A DNA stretch of 64,000 bases from Hypoxylon rubiginosum. Its lineage: Eukaryota > Ascomycota > Sordariomycetes > Xylariales > Hypoxylaceae. The DNA lies in the NCBI GenBank assembly GCA_902806565.1, contig CADCXA010000025.1, positions 558,001-622,000 of the forward strand, written 5' to 3'. The notes under the pieces were generated by a model, which made no database searches, was not told where the DNA came from, and was given only the letters and a program-made list of their open reading frames with translations. Both the position numbers and the translations under genes were made by a program. Each line of letters begins with the position of its first letter. Positions within the stretch are counted from its first letter, which is position 1. Positions 20,829 through 32,296 of the stretch are shown here, in pieces.

Positions 20829-22881
20829 ATGTCGCGATCATCTTCTAACAGCACGGCGACCGAAAAATTCCCGGATATGCCCAAAGTAAACTTGACCGCG
20901 CCGACCCCGCCCTTACCTCACAATACCAGTAGCGTAAGCGCCCCATCCGCTGTGCCCCCCAGAGCTCCGGGCGATAGACGAGTACACTATGTCCCGAACG
21001 TCGATACTTCGGCTTCCCCAGGGGGCGCGTCGCATATGTCGCCCCTATCTCCCGCTTCTGGCATTCGGCGACGCAACACTCGATCCAACACGTTCAGGAC
21101 TCTCGAGGAGTTTGAGGATTTCGAGAGTCAGCCCGGATGGCGACCAGGCGCAGAGCCCGGTATCGATCCCCTAAAGCCTGATGGCGGGCAAGATATAACG
21201 CCGGACCTTCACGCCGAATGCCAGATTACCGTCGTCGACTTCTCACAGGACAACCTACAAGTACATGAAATGTACAACGAGGAGCTTATCGAATTTGTCA
21301 AGAAGCCGCAGCCGAGCTGGGTGAAATGCCGCTGGATCAACGTCAATGGTCTATCATGGGATGTCATACAAGCACTGGGCCAGTATAAAGACCTACATAG
21401 GTTAGCAATTGAGGATACTATGAATACAAGAAACAGAACCAAGGCTGACTGGTAAGGATGCATCAATCTCCCCTCAAGTTTGGATATAATGGTAAATTCT
21501 GATTCCTCGACAGGTACGCCAATCATGCATTCATCATTCTCACGTGCCAGAAGCTGGTACGTCTGATAGAAGACGACAGCAGCGACGACGAAAGCGACGA
21601 TGATGGGGGGAGCATAAGGAGTAATGATAGTCGCAGTTCGATCAGAACCATGAGTAGGAAGTTCAAACGTTGGTTCACTAGGAAGAAGATTGAGCATCCT
21701 ACAGCTGCTTCTGTCCTTGAGAGTGGCACCAGGCCAATACCCGCGACTGGTCATAATTTCACGCATCAACCTACTGGGTTTTCTGATGTGTTTAACCCTA
21801 ACACTCTCTGCACATTACAGAGATTCCATGCTTCCCCGAATAGCACCCGGACAGAGTACATGGAGAAGCATTCGACTCTCGCCTCAAGGGGATTGGCAGT
21901 AATGGCTGAGCAAGTGGCACTGTTTGTTACTTCAGACAACACTGTTATTGCCTTCTTCGAGCAGTCGGCTGATGACGTAGAGAAACCTATTCTCTCTCGT
22001 CTGGGAAGCCCGACCACGATTCTGCGTCAGTCTTGCGATGCCTCGATGGTTGCGCAGGCCATCATAGATGCGATAATCGACATGGCAATACCGGTGGCGG
22101 CGTGCTATATAGATGTTGTGGGCGACTTGGAGCTTGACGTTCTTACTCATCCTACTATTCAGCACACCAAGAGTCTTTATATCATTGTTTCTGAAGTCAA
22201 CAAAATGTTTAGTCTTCTCAATCCGATCCAGACGCTTGTCAACGCGTTACGCGACCACAAGACAAAACTTACTCAGGATGAGGTACCAAGAGAATTGCAA
22301 AACCCCCTCGGAGGCGTTATCATTTCGCCTATGACTTGCACTTATCTTGGCGATGTGGTAAGTAGAATATTATGTCGCAGCGACCTCTTCCTCACGGTCC
22401 GCCACTAACTGATTGGGTAATTTAGTACGACCACTGCATACTTATCACAGAAAATCTAACCCAGATCAAAGAGTCCGCCAACCACATGATAGACCTCATC
22501 TTCAACACGATCGCGACGTATCAGAATGAGAGCATCAAGCAATTGACGAACGTCACCATACTCTTCCTACCGTTGACTTTCCTGACTGGTTACTTTGGTC
22601 AGAATTTCACAATCTTCTCCCCCATCGAAGGCAGCGTGTCGTATTTGTGAGTTCGATTAATGATGCCATATGGCACATGTCCCCTATTAACGAGTTACAG
22701 CTGGTATATCGCGGTCCCGGTTGCGCTCGTAACGTACTTGGTCGTGATGCGCGAGGCCATCTACGAGCACCTAGTCAGGTTCTTCCAGCGGAGACACATC
22801 CTCGGCATCAGAAAAAGACGCAATGAGAATATCGCGCAAGCCAAGGTGAACAGGAGGCTGAATCCTCGAAAGATGTTGTGA
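20829..22881 (+). CDS. CorA-like Mg2+ transporter family protein (GQN type)
   Basis: Exons 20829-21451, 21514-22357, 22426-22646 and 22701-22881 keep frame throughout (622 residues). The in-frame codon upstream of the ATG at 20829 is a TTG and is not used. The N-terminal 100 residues are Pro/Ser-rich. The middle is the cytosolic alpha/beta and long-helix region ([58 protein letters not shown]). Two closely spaced C-terminal membrane helices follow, the first ending GYFGQNF at 544-550, the position of the CorA GMN selectivity signature, then [17 protein letters not shown] basic C-terminal tail follows ([11 protein letters not shown]). The family forms pentameric Mg2+ channels; variants with GxN instead of GMN are common in fungi and may have altered ion specificity. 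Membrane location is expected; which membrane is not evident. Confidence 0.9.
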
Positions 22882-23781
22882 GAGCCCGCATCCGTCCACT
22901 AGCTGTTAATCGCTGGCCTTTTCCCAGACAGTTGAGTAGTGAGCGACTGTATATATAATAGACGTCTGTGCTGGATAGACGGCGAGCACAGGCGAAAATG
23001 ATACCCCCCGGTTAGATAATAGCGCGTATTGGATCATAGAGGGAAAAGGCTATCATGGTCTCAGCGTAAGTAATATCTTAATTGATGCAATAGAGAGATC
23101 ATAAACCTACCTATCTAGGCACTTACTCAGCCTCTTCATGACATTGTCCGAGGTCTTTTTCGACACCGAGCTACCTCAACGTGAGGCTGCCTTCTTAACA
23201 GGGACCATCACAGGACGATCGAACCTATATAGCAGGGTAGGATTATCCCATCGTATTACGCGAATCAAGCGAGCAACCGAGGTTGAGGATGCATCCGTCA
23301 ACATAGTTATGAATAGGATTTGACGTACAAGGTAAGGAGAGCAGATCTTATTGGCTGCGCCTTGAACCAGCATATGCTGTGTAACGACAACAAGCCGTAC
23401 TGGTTGGCCAAATTTGCCTGCCCGCCAGTTTCATTTAAATGTGATACAAATAACTTCGCCTTACCCCTATCAGACTTAAAAAAATGAACTGTCATGTCGT
23501 ATCGCAAACACGAGAGATGATCCTACGATGTGCATGCAGGGAATTCTCTATTCACCTAAGGCCCCTCGATACGACACGGGGGCTTCACGGCTTGGACAAG
23601 ACGCTGTTTTTGTAGTATTTCAAACACGGCACATATCATCGCAAAATGAAGCGCATTTGGGGGCTAAGGACCGCGACTTGGGAGGACATAGAGGGAAGCT
23701 CCCCAGGCCCAACATCCTGTGATTTTTCCCTTTGTTCTCTACCATGACACTACACAGCTGAGTAGTGAGACGCGCTCCGCC
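22882..23781. other. Intergenic, 900 bp
   Basis: No gene supported; frames of 60-76 codons only. It must carry the 3' end of the CorA gene and the promoter of the next gene. Confidence 0.45.
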
Positions 23782-25388
23782 ATGGCTAGTACGGATTCCT
23801 ATGATGACCAGCCCGGGCTTGAAGTCATTCATCCTGAGACTGGCCTCCAAGTATCCTACCCACCGCAGGAATGGTCATATATGGTTCAGGCGGAAGAAGG
23901 ACACAAGGAGGTGATATTCCGAGGAGAGATATCCCAAGTAGACATACCCAAAGTAGATTTCATAGCGGGAGATGGCGATTCTCCGCCTCGGAAGAGAATC
24001 ACCAAGAAGATTCTACTCATCGCACTCGCTTCCGTCGTCATTGTCGTTGGTGTGGTAGTTGGGGCTACTGTTGGGACACAGAAATCTCGGTCATCGTCGC
24101 CAACTGCTCCTAGGTAAGCCAACATGATGTTCTATCTATGTGCCTGGGTAGTCACTAACAAGACTAAAGCGGTCCGACAGATTCCGGGGAAGATGAGCGC
24201 CCTTCGATGTCTTCGCCAGCCGAGATGACTGGTAATCCTACAAGCGTATGGCCGGGGCTCGCGCCCACGGCCGTCTCCTGGGGTTATCCCCACCTCGAAA
24301 TATTTGCCTTGACACGCAACAACACGGAGGCGGTATATCGCAAGTATCGCAATACCAACGCGACAGATGAGAATGAATTTATACCGTCGGGGGGTGATAT
24401 GGAGCTCGTGGGAGGCAACATTGATGCCAACTCGGTACCGTCCGTCGCCGTGAATCAACGCATATCCTATTACGCGTCCAACCAAACCGAGCTCTTCATC
24501 AACACGCAAGGCAATTGCTGGGGAAAACTCCACGAAAACGACCAGCTTTGGACACCCCCCGGCTACGACTCATGGACTGCCTGTTTCGAGGGCTTGTCCG
24601 TCACGGGCGCTCCCGCCTTCGTGAACTACGAGCCCTCGGTCGAGGTCGTGCAGGCCTTCTACCTGGCCGCGGGGGACGCCGGGCTCGCGGCCTACTACAC
24701 CAAGTGGCAGCCGCAGAACGAGTGGTCGAAGCCGGCGCAGATCCCGGGGCCGGCCTTGCAGCCCATGAAGCCGGCCGCCGCCGCGTGGAACGGCAACGAC
24801 TCGCGGGTCGACGTCTTCGCCGTCGCCAAGGAGAACAGCCACGTGCTGCACGCGTCGTGGGACGCGGCGGCGGCCGACTGGTCCGCGTACGAGGACCTGC
24901 AGGGGTTCGCCACGACGCCCCCCGTGGCCGTGTCGCGCGGCCCGGGGCTCCTCGACGTGTTCGTCCGCGGCGGCGACGCGGGACTGTGGCACCTCTCGTA
25001 CGACGAACGGAACGGGAACGGGAGCTGGAGCGGGTGGGCCCGGATCAGCGCGGACATGCGGATCCAGGGCCAGCCGGACGCCGTCAGCGCGACCCCCGAT
25101 AGCGTCGACGTGTTCGCCTGGCGGGAGGACGACGGCAGCCTGCTGCACAAGAGCTTCGACGGCGGCTCGGGCCGCTGGACGCCGGAGCAGGATTTCGAAG
25201 TCCTGGTCGACGGGGCGGCGGACGGCAAGCTCTCGGGCCCGCCCAAGGCCGTGAGCGACGGGCCGGGCAGCATCCACGTCTTCGCGTACCGGGACCAGAA
25301 GGAATTAATCTGGAAGAAGCTGAATAGTGGTTCCGTGGGCCAGGCTACCAATACGACTTCGTTGGCGAATGTTCCTTACCTTACTTAG
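23782..25388 (+). CDS. Membrane-anchored lectin-like beta-propeller protein
   Basis: Exons 23782-24113 and 24170-25388 (donor GTAAGC, acceptor TAAAG) give 516 residues. An acidic cytosolic N-terminus is followed by a basic patch (PPRKRITKK) and a single membrane helix at about 75-97 (ILLIALASVVIVVGVVVGATVG), so the topology should be type II. The outer part contains repeated blades of about 48 residues with the pattern VDVFAV...LWHLSYD...W..W (RVDVFAVAKENSHVLHASW, LLDVFVRGGDAGLWHLSYD, SVDVFAWREDDGSLLHKSF, SIHVFAYRDQKELIWKKL). This pattern is shared by PLL/fucose-specific-lectin-like propellers. A sugar-binding surface role is inferred; the ligand is unknown. The propeller region has strongly GC-biased third codon positions, suggesting high expression. 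Confidence 0.85.
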
Positions 25389-26550
25389 GCCACCGGGGTG
25401 TAATACTAATAGAGGCTAGGACAGGGATAGGTGTTTTGCATAGGACAAGAGATTGGATAGAGTAAGCTTGCACGTCGTAGTAATATGTACGTATACATTA
25501 AGTACAGCTATCGTCTAGCGAGGCTATGGATTAAGTGGTATTATGAAAACAACTGCCTCTAGCACTTTGAAAACGAGGGAGGAAACCTGACTATATGATT
25601 CCAATAATATACTCGCCATTTCCTGCCATCCCAACTGCCTGCATCAATGCTAGGACTACCATGGCCCTTCCCAGCATGTCAAATCTACCTGCACAGTACG
25701 CTCTGCTCACTAGCTGCAACGTCTTTACACATCAGGCAGCTAACATGATATCCAATAAGAGTAGAGTTCTACATAGTCCTACTGTCCAAGAGCAGGTGTT
25801 TGTAGAATTTTTCACTAGGTCCCGGGAATCGTACCTACACTAGAAGATGCAACTCCAACATGAATTTGTTCACGAGGTTATAGCCGCAACGGTCTTCGAT
25901 CTAAAGAGAGCCAGCTGAGATGTGACGGAAATACGAAACTGTTCGATGATTATCATAGCCCCATAATATTCGTACGAGAAAAACAAAGCCCTGTACCCAA
26001 GTCGTTCTCTAGATGAGATGGACCAGGAAATATTGTATACATCAACCTACCTAGGTAGGTAGGCACCCTAATCGAGTAGAGGGCTCAGAGGTATGTTAGG
26101 TATCGTTGTAAATAGTAAAATTATAGGAATTACCCTAAGTCTGTAGAAGTTTGTAGTCAACGAGGCCACAAATTCAACAACAGACGACTCTGAATTATCG
26201 CAAAAAGCGAGGGTTTTCAAACCAGGATCCTCCCTAAAACCCGTAATTAAGTGACTTGGGTACCAGTAGCTATCGGATCTAAACTTGTTGAAAGTCTGCC
26301 TTTGAGAATGCGTCACTTCGTGGGGCGCTCTTCAGTCAAAAAAACAGCCGAACGTACAGATTGAGCTTGCTCTACGCATTTGCCACGTCAGGTGAAAAGA
26401 GCCAAAGATGAAAAAATAGCATCCGGTTATTAAATACTTGGTTTGAATGCTAAACTTGAAAATAACACCTGTGAATGAAACATGAGCTAGAAATTGGAAA
26501 ATTTCAGAGCTCCTCGGATCTTGCATGTCATCTAGAAATAGGGGGCTGGG

Positions 26551-26580
26551 GCCAGCTGTTTGCCAGCTGTTTGCCAGCTG
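26551..26580 (+). repeat. 11-bp direct repeat (GCCAGCTGTTT) x2.7
   Basis: Units at 26551-26561, 26562-26572 and a partial unit at 26573-26580, each containing the palindrome CAGCTG. It lies about 150 bp upstream of the oxidoreductase ATG and could be a multimerised regulator site or a slippage product. Confidence 0.7.
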
Positions 26581-26630
26581 AAGTGACCTAACAAATTACA
26601 TAAGCCAGGTACCCAGATACCTCTCACGTC

Positions 26631-26662
26631 TTACATAAGGGCAGAATTACATAAGGGCAGAA
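26631..26662 (+). repeat. 16-bp perfect direct repeat
   Basis: TTACATAAGGGCAGAA occurs twice back to back (26631-26646 and 26647-26662), with a further partial match (AATTACATAAGCC) at 26595-26607. It lies within 100 bp of the start codon at 26724, in the likely core promoter or leader. Confidence 0.7.
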
Positions 26663-26723
26663 GCTTTACAATCTCAACATTGCCCATTCTACAATTCAGA
26701 CGCGGTTAATTAAGGATTGGAGT

Positions 26724-28259
26724 ATGGAAGCTCATAATGACGCGGTCGCATCCATATCTGCGCGGTTACAGCAGTTCTACGCGAGTCAGCAGCCGTTCAG
26801 GGTCTACCACGGCTCCACCAACAGCACGCGCACCGCCACGAAGAGCCGCGACAACACGGTAGATACCAGCGCGCTTAACCACATCCTAGAAATTGACAAT
26901 GCCAAGAAGACGGCGCTCGTGGAGCCTAACGTCCCTATGGACGTGCTCGTCGGTGCCGCCGTAAAGAATGGGCTGGTCCCGCTCGTCGTGATGGAATTCC
27001 CCGGCATCACCGTCGGCGGCGGCTTCAGCGGCTCGGCCGGCGAGAGTAGCTCGTGCCGCCACGGCCCGTTCGACTCGACCGTCAATTCGATCGAGATCGT
27101 GCTGCCGGACGGCGAGGTCGCCCGCGCATCCAAAACCGAGCGGCCCGACCTCTTCTGGGGCGCCGCGTCGGCGTTCGGAACGCTCGGCGTCGTCACCCTG
27201 CTCGAGGTCCAGCTGCGAGACGCCAAGGCCTTCGTCGAGCTGACGCACCACCCCGCCACGAGCTTCCCGGACGCCCGCCAGAAGATACAGGACGAAGTCG
27301 CGAACGAATCTGTTGAGTTCGTGGACGGCATCGCGTTTTCCGCCAGGTCGCTCGTGGTCTGCTCTGGCCGCCTCGTCGACGCCGTACCCGCAGGATCCAA
27401 GCCCCGCCGGTACCTGCGACGCCGGGATCCGTGGTTCTACCTCGACGTGCAGAAGAGGACCCGACAAGCGAAACAGCCGATTGTCGACTACGTTCCGCTG
27501 GTTGACTACCTATTCCGATGGGACCGCGGCGGGTTTTGGGTAGCCCGGTACGCGTTCAGGTATTTCTTCACGCCCTTCAACCAGATCACGCGCGCCGCGC
27601 TGGATAGCTTCATGCATGCGCGCGTCATGTACCACGCCCTGCACAAGAGCGGCCTCTCCGACACGTACATAATCCAAGACGTTGGCGTGCCCTACGGCGC
27701 GGCGGACGAGTTCTCGCGCTGGGTGGACGAAACCCTGGGCATCTACCCGGTCTGGCTGTGCCCCCTGCGCGTGCGGCGGGACGCGCCCGACTCGGCGCAC
27801 GGGCTGCACGCCGACTTCGCCGACCCGGGTGGCCCCGAGTTCATGCTCAACTTCGGCGTCTGGGGGCCGGGCCCTCCCGGCGGCTACGACGAGCTCGTGC
27901 GCCGGAACCGGGCCATCGAGCGCAAGCTGCACGAGCTCGGCGGCAAGAAGACGCTGTACGCGCAGGCGTACTACACCGAGGAGGAGTTCTGGCAGACGTA
28001 CGACCGGCCCGCGTACGACGCCGTGCGCGAGAGGTACCGCGCGGCCCACCTGCCGAGCGTGTACGACAAAGTCAAGGTCGACGACGGCGCGAAGAGGGAC
28101 GCGATGGAGGATTCGAGGATGCCGAGGTCGCTCCGGCACGTCAGACCGTTCCAGGGGTTGTACGGGGTCTACAAGGCGTGGCGCGGCGGCGATTATCTGC
28201 TCCAGTCGAAGAAGAGGAAAGAAACTATGGCTCCTCCGCCGCCGAAACAAAGTGCGTAG
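26724..28259 (+). CDS. FAD-linked oxidoreductase, DHCR24/DIMINUTO-like
   Basis: Single exon, 511 residues. It begins directly with an FAD-binding PCMH-type domain: FRVYHGSTNSTR, then VEPNVPMDVLVGAAVKNGL, FPGITVGGGFSGSAGESSS and FGTLGVVTLLEVQL. The C-terminal half matches Delta24-sterol reductase (DHCR24/DWF1) proteins in layout (FNQITRAALDSFMHARVMY, IQDVGVPYGAADEF, LYAQAYYTEEEFW). The animal and plant relatives reduce the C24 double bond of sterols with FAD and NADPH. Fungal members exist, but their substrate is uncertain because ergosterol synthesis uses ERG4 for side-chain reduction. No N-terminal membrane anchor is visible, unlike DHCR24. Codons are strongly GC-biased. It is tail-to-tail with the LVIVD gene (about 230 bp apart). 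Confidence 0.87.
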   Translation: MEAHNDAVASISARLQQFYASQQPFRVYHGSTNSTRTATKSRDNTVDTSALNHILEIDNAKKTALVEPNVPMDVLVGAAVKNGLVPLVVMEFPGITVGGGFSGSAGESSSCRHGPFDSTVNSIEIVLPDGEVARASKTERPDLFWGAASAFGTLGVVTLLEVQLRDAKAFVELTHHPATSFPDARQKIQDEVANESVEFVDGIAFSARSLVVCSGRLVDAVPAGSKPRRYLRRRDPWFYLDVQKRTRQAKQPIVDYVPLVDYLFRWDRGGFWVARYAFRYFFTPFNQITRAALDSFMHARVMYHALHKSGLSDTYIIQDVGVPYGAADEFSRWVDETLGIYPVWLCPLRVRRDAPDSAHGLHADFADPGGPEFMLNFGVWGPGPPGGYDELVRRNRAIERKLHELGGKKTLYAQAYYTEEEFWQTYDRPAYDAVRERYRAAHLPSVYDKVKVDDGAKRDAMEDSRMPRSLRHVRPFQGLYGVYKAWRGGDYLLQSKKRKETMAPPPPKQSA

Positions 28260-28487
28260 CAAGTTAGTCTGAAGCAGGTTTCGAGCGGAATTTCCATTCT
28301 ACAGCGCTGTATTACATATCACGGAATCGGTTAGGAGGCACACATTAGGTATTCTGTATGGCCATGAAAATTTCATAAAATTCAAGTCTAACCTGCTGAA
28401 AAAGTATCCGGCTATCTACCCTTGAGTGCCTAAGCAAATTTCCGATCCCATCTCGAGTTCTCGTAATCGAGTCGAGCCTATTTTCTC

Positions 28488-29993
28488 TTACTCGGATCGC
28501 TTGACGACGTAGGCGCCACGCTCGATGGTGTTGATCATGATGTAGCCGCTCTTGAAGTAGGGGTAGTGGGACCAGGTGCCCTGGAACTCGATCTGGCCGC
28601 CGCCCTCGAAGTCGTCGTCCTCGGGATAGATGTCGAAGTAGCCGACCTCCTCGACGCCGGCGCCCGTGGGGTCCGAGGGGATGGAGGAGATGTCGAGGAT
28701 GTGCAGGCCGCCGCCGTAGTTGCTCTGGTACGCGAAGGCGCCGTCGATGAACTGGTTGTGGTCGATGCCCTTGCGCGACGCCCGGTAGTAGCCCGTCTGC
28801 TTGGGCGCCTCCAGGTCCGAGATGTCCCAGATGTAGGTGATCGGGTAACCGGCAGCTCCGGGGCCGGTCGCGTCGTACTCGTCGTACTCGTCGTCCAGCA
28901 CCAGGTACTGCTGCCACTGCGTGTCGAGCACCCAGCCCTGGTGCGTGTAGCTGGCGCCCTCGTACGACGTCCGCGAGATGACGGACGGCGCCGCCTTGTT
29001 GGTCACGTTGTAGATGGTGAGCGTGTCCTCGTTGTAGCCGTAGCAGATGTCCTCGCCCACGTACTTGTCGTCGGGTCCGCGGTAGATGAGGCACTGCGCG
29101 TCGTGCACGTAGCCGTCGGTGGCGGCGCAGCCGGGCGACGAGAGGTTGTCGAGGTCCGACAGGTCGATGAAGATAAGGCCCGAGCGGCACTTGTCGGTGC
29201 GGGGCGAGGCGCCCGAGGCGACGGCGTAGTTGCCCTCCTCGTTGGTCTGGACGGTGTGGGAGCGGCCGGACGGCAGGCCGTTCCAGTACGAGATGTCGTC
29301 CTCGTTGTTGAAGGTGACGGGGCTGGCCGGGTCGACCTCGAGCAGCTTGGCCATGTCGAAGACCTGGATGCCGTGGTTGTTGGCCTCGCTGCCGATGACG
29401 ATGAGGCTCTTGAGACCCTTGATCTCGCGCCACAGCGACGGCTGCGCCGTGGGGTACTGGGGGAGGCGGCCGAGGTAGATCAGCTTGCCCTCGGAGCTGA
29501 TCTCGGCGAAGGCGGCGCCGTCGGACTGCGCGATGGCGACGAACTCGCGGCCGTCGGGGCTGGTCCAACCCCACGAGCCGGAACCCTCGCCGCCGTTGCT
29601 GCCGAGGTCGTTGTGGGACTGGAAGTCGTACAGGTCGAGGCCGCTGCACTTGAACGTGTAGAGCGCGTCACCGGGCACGAGTTCCGCGAGGCCGTCCACG
29701 CAGGCGACCTTGTCGACAGCGGCGTCCATGCTCTTGTACTGGCTGGAGTCGAACAGACCCTGTTCTCTTCGGCTAGCCCAGTAGGCCTACAAGTTTTAAG
29801 TGTTAGCACGGGACGTTCGAAACTCGACGTGCTTGCGAAAAGCAGTTCTTACCTCCTTGGTGGCCATGATGGTCTGATGTCGCAGGCCGTTGTCGTAGAT
29901 CTCGGCGGCCAGCTTCTCGTTTGGCACCATCTCCTTCGCCAGCGCGTAGGTCGAGAACGCCGCGAGGGCGACTGCGTTCAGGGAGTACCTCAT
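28488..29993 (-). CDS. Secreted LVIVD/choice-of-anchor-B beta-propeller protein
   Basis: Exons 29993-29853 and 29786-28488 (donor GTAAGA, acceptor TTGTAG) give 479 residues. A signal peptide is clear (MRYSLNAVALAAFSTYALA). The mature protein contains repeated propeller blades: GLDLYDFQSHNDLG, FAEISSEGKLIYLGRLP, SLIVIGSEANNHGIQVFDM, GLIFIDLSDLDN, HDAQCLIYRGPD, TLTIYNVTNKAAP, YIWDISDLEAPKQTG and GLHILDISSIPSDP. These match the LVIVD-repeat/choice-of-anchor-B family, which is found on cell surfaces or secreted; its function is not established. Very acidic overall, with several Asp/Glu clusters. Extreme third-position GC produces a long antisense open frame that should not be taken as a gene. Confidence 0.88.
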
Positions 29994-32296
29994 TCTGCCT
30001 GCTTGACTGCTTTTTCCTCTACGGTTAGACGTTGGGGAATGTGGAGAGAATGCCTGACTATGAACAATGCCATAGCACCGGGGCGACCCTTAAGTATTCA
30101 TTCATTCTGACCGGTCATCTTCGATAAGGCGGCTCGGGTCGACAAGCCGCGCTGCCAACACGTCCGTTCGCGTATGGACGAGGGTGGGCAATGGCATCAT
30201 GAGCGTAGATACTGTCGTAGCATCCCAATCTACCAAAAGGGGTAGGTGGATGACCGCCTTAATTTGTATGGCAGCGCGGCAACCAGTCGAGTTCTGGACG
30301 AGACCCCGGCAGTTTTGCTGCGCCGAGCCCTTGGCGGGCCGTTACGCCACCATCTGATAGAGCCAGTTGAAGAATCGCGGGACTGAAGCGACGTTTCCCT
30401 GTCCGCCGAGACTTTTTATCCCAGCCAATCGCCGGTTCTCAATTCGCTATGCGGCAGAGATGCCTGGGCACTAATAAGAATCGGTTCTTTGCCGCTCCCC
30501 CTATCAATTGCCGAGAGAGGCAGGACAACCGCACATCCCCACGCTCGATGGAGGCTCTTGGCGGTCTCTCCGTTACCTAGCAGCGTGACTCTCGTTCTCC
30601 TCGCCTGTTGAAGAAGAACAAATAGATTGGCATCGAGAACAGGGCGATTCGGGGTCCTGGAGGGGGGTTCGAGCGGAGGGAAACGGGGTCTCGAAGGTCG
30701 TCGATTGCATCGTATGCACGCACGCCATATCTGCGTTCGTGTTTAATATATCTTCGCGACTTAGGTAAAAGCCTGGTGGCCATCAAGGTTCCTATCGTCA
30801 TCTACGTAGCAGGTTTGCACAGGTAGCAGGAGAATCAAAGGGCCGAATTCCCCTCTCCCGTGTGTGCGTGTACGAGATGCTTATGCTTACATACGAAGGT
30901 TATCTGTCGGGACTTCGAGTATCGGTGATCGTTCAGCCTCCACGATGAGGCGTCCGGAGAACCCAACAAAACCGGCCAGTCAGAAAGTGGCTTGGGGTGC
31001 AACGACCCAACCCGGGCTGCAGCTCCACGGGCCCATGGATTGTTCTACGACGATCTCTTCAGATACGGGTTCCGTCGGGCTGACGGGCCCCCGGGATGCC
31101 CAGCCAATCGCCCCTCTGCCCTTCGGGGGCTTTAAGCCCAATGCAGAAACTGCTCGTGTTGCAGTGAGTCGGTGCGCAAAGAAACCGAACCTGCCTGCCT
31201 GCCTGCTGCTGCTACTACTAGCCCATCTAGGCAGCTCTCAATACTTGGACGAGTAGGCACACTACCTTCTTGAAGTTAGTTAATGGAAGAGGTTCGAGTC
31301 GACTTGGCAGAGGATATCCTAGCTTCTAGAAGAAACCGCTTACCTCTTCCAGAGCTCCTTGTGTTTTTATGGGGAGCTCTTGTTGCCTTCCGAAATCATG
31401 GCCGGTGAAGGGTCGAAGCCCCCGGTCTTAAGTCTACCAACGAGCAACACCTCGCGAGGGCGCTTGGCAGTCTCGTGTTCACCTTGAAATTCATAACACG
31501 TACAGTAATTAAACTTTACAGGTTTTTCCATTAATCAGACGGACTGGAAATAGACATGGACACTTTCGCGATTCAATAAGCCGCGCTGGGTGTGCCGGCT
31601 GTGCCGTCTCCTAATCCATTCACCGGAGCGTGTTCTATTCCCGATGCGCATTCCTAACCCGGGACACTTTATCACTAACAATATTTCTCTAAAAAAACAA
31701 TAATCTTAGGCATTCGTATTTGCATAATTACTATGGTAACCCAAGTTCGAATTGTTTCCCAATTCGGGCAGGCCAAGTATATACCCCTTAGGTACTGCTG
31801 CAGACCGCAAGCCTTATTCGTCGGTAGACGCCGCCGCATCGAATACCGTCTATGCCACTACTACCTCTCGGCAGTTCATATAATAAAAGGTACTTACACG
31901 ATATGATACAGCCACTACCTGGTAACATATCTTTTCACCACAACGAGTATCGTTCAAATGCTATCATATTTGTAATCTCAATCTTAGTCCAAGTCACAAC
32001 CCCCTTTAGAGCCAACTACGGTAGTAGCAAGTAAAGTAAGTCAAGTATGTGTTCAGGACTCCGAGAATTTCAGAAGCCAGTAACCATCATTGACCATCAG
32101 TCGATGATACGAATATCATATCCTGAATACAAGCGCGTTAGGGCAGAGGAGTGATCGCTGGATGCTTTAGTCTACACGCGTTTTGAGGAAACTTATAGAA
32201 CACGCTTGCGTATAGCCATGATCGGTTTGTTTGGGTTTGTATGTATCATCTTCAGTGAATACCTACTCCTAGAGCATGGCATAAGACCTTGATCGT
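29994..32296. other. Intergenic, 2.3 kb
   Basis: No gene supported. A 130-codon forward frame at 30864-31256 has low-complexity composition (Leu run near its end) and no recognisable domain. A tRNA B-box-like GGTTCGAGTC at 31291-31300 lacks a partner A box. It holds the promoter of the LVIVD gene at the left side; the rest shows nothing I can name. Confidence 0.45.

Larger units (their letters stand above)
25389..26723. other. Intergenic, 1.3 kb, with short direct repeats near its end
   Basis: No gene supported. It contains ACCTACCTAGGTAGGTAGGC at 26045-26064 (recurring palindromic motif) and two sets of direct repeats at 26551-26580 and 26631-26662 in the presumed promoter of the downstream oxidoreductase gene. 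Confidence 0.5.

Noticed and set aside
24570..25351. Reverse-strand frames opposite the lectin-like propeller
   Set aside because: Antisense shadows of a GC-biased coding exon; no domain or splice structure.
27510..28262. Reverse-strand frames of about 250 codons opposite the DHCR24-like gene
   Set aside because: Same codon-bias effect; Arg/Pro/Val-rich with no domain.
28566..30110. Long forward-strand open frame (514 codons) opposite the LVIVD gene
   Set aside because: It is antisense to a well-supported secreted propeller gene with extreme third-position GC; the product is a Val/Leu/Ala/Asp-rich string without domains. A codon-bias shadow.
30864..31256. 130-codon forward frame in the 2.3-kb intergenic space
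   Set aside because: Composition is low complexity, it has a Leu run and no recognisable domain; not supportable as a gene.
31270..31310. tRNA-like B box (GGTTCGAGTC)
   Set aside because: No A box at the proper distance and no cloverleaf could be folded by eye.
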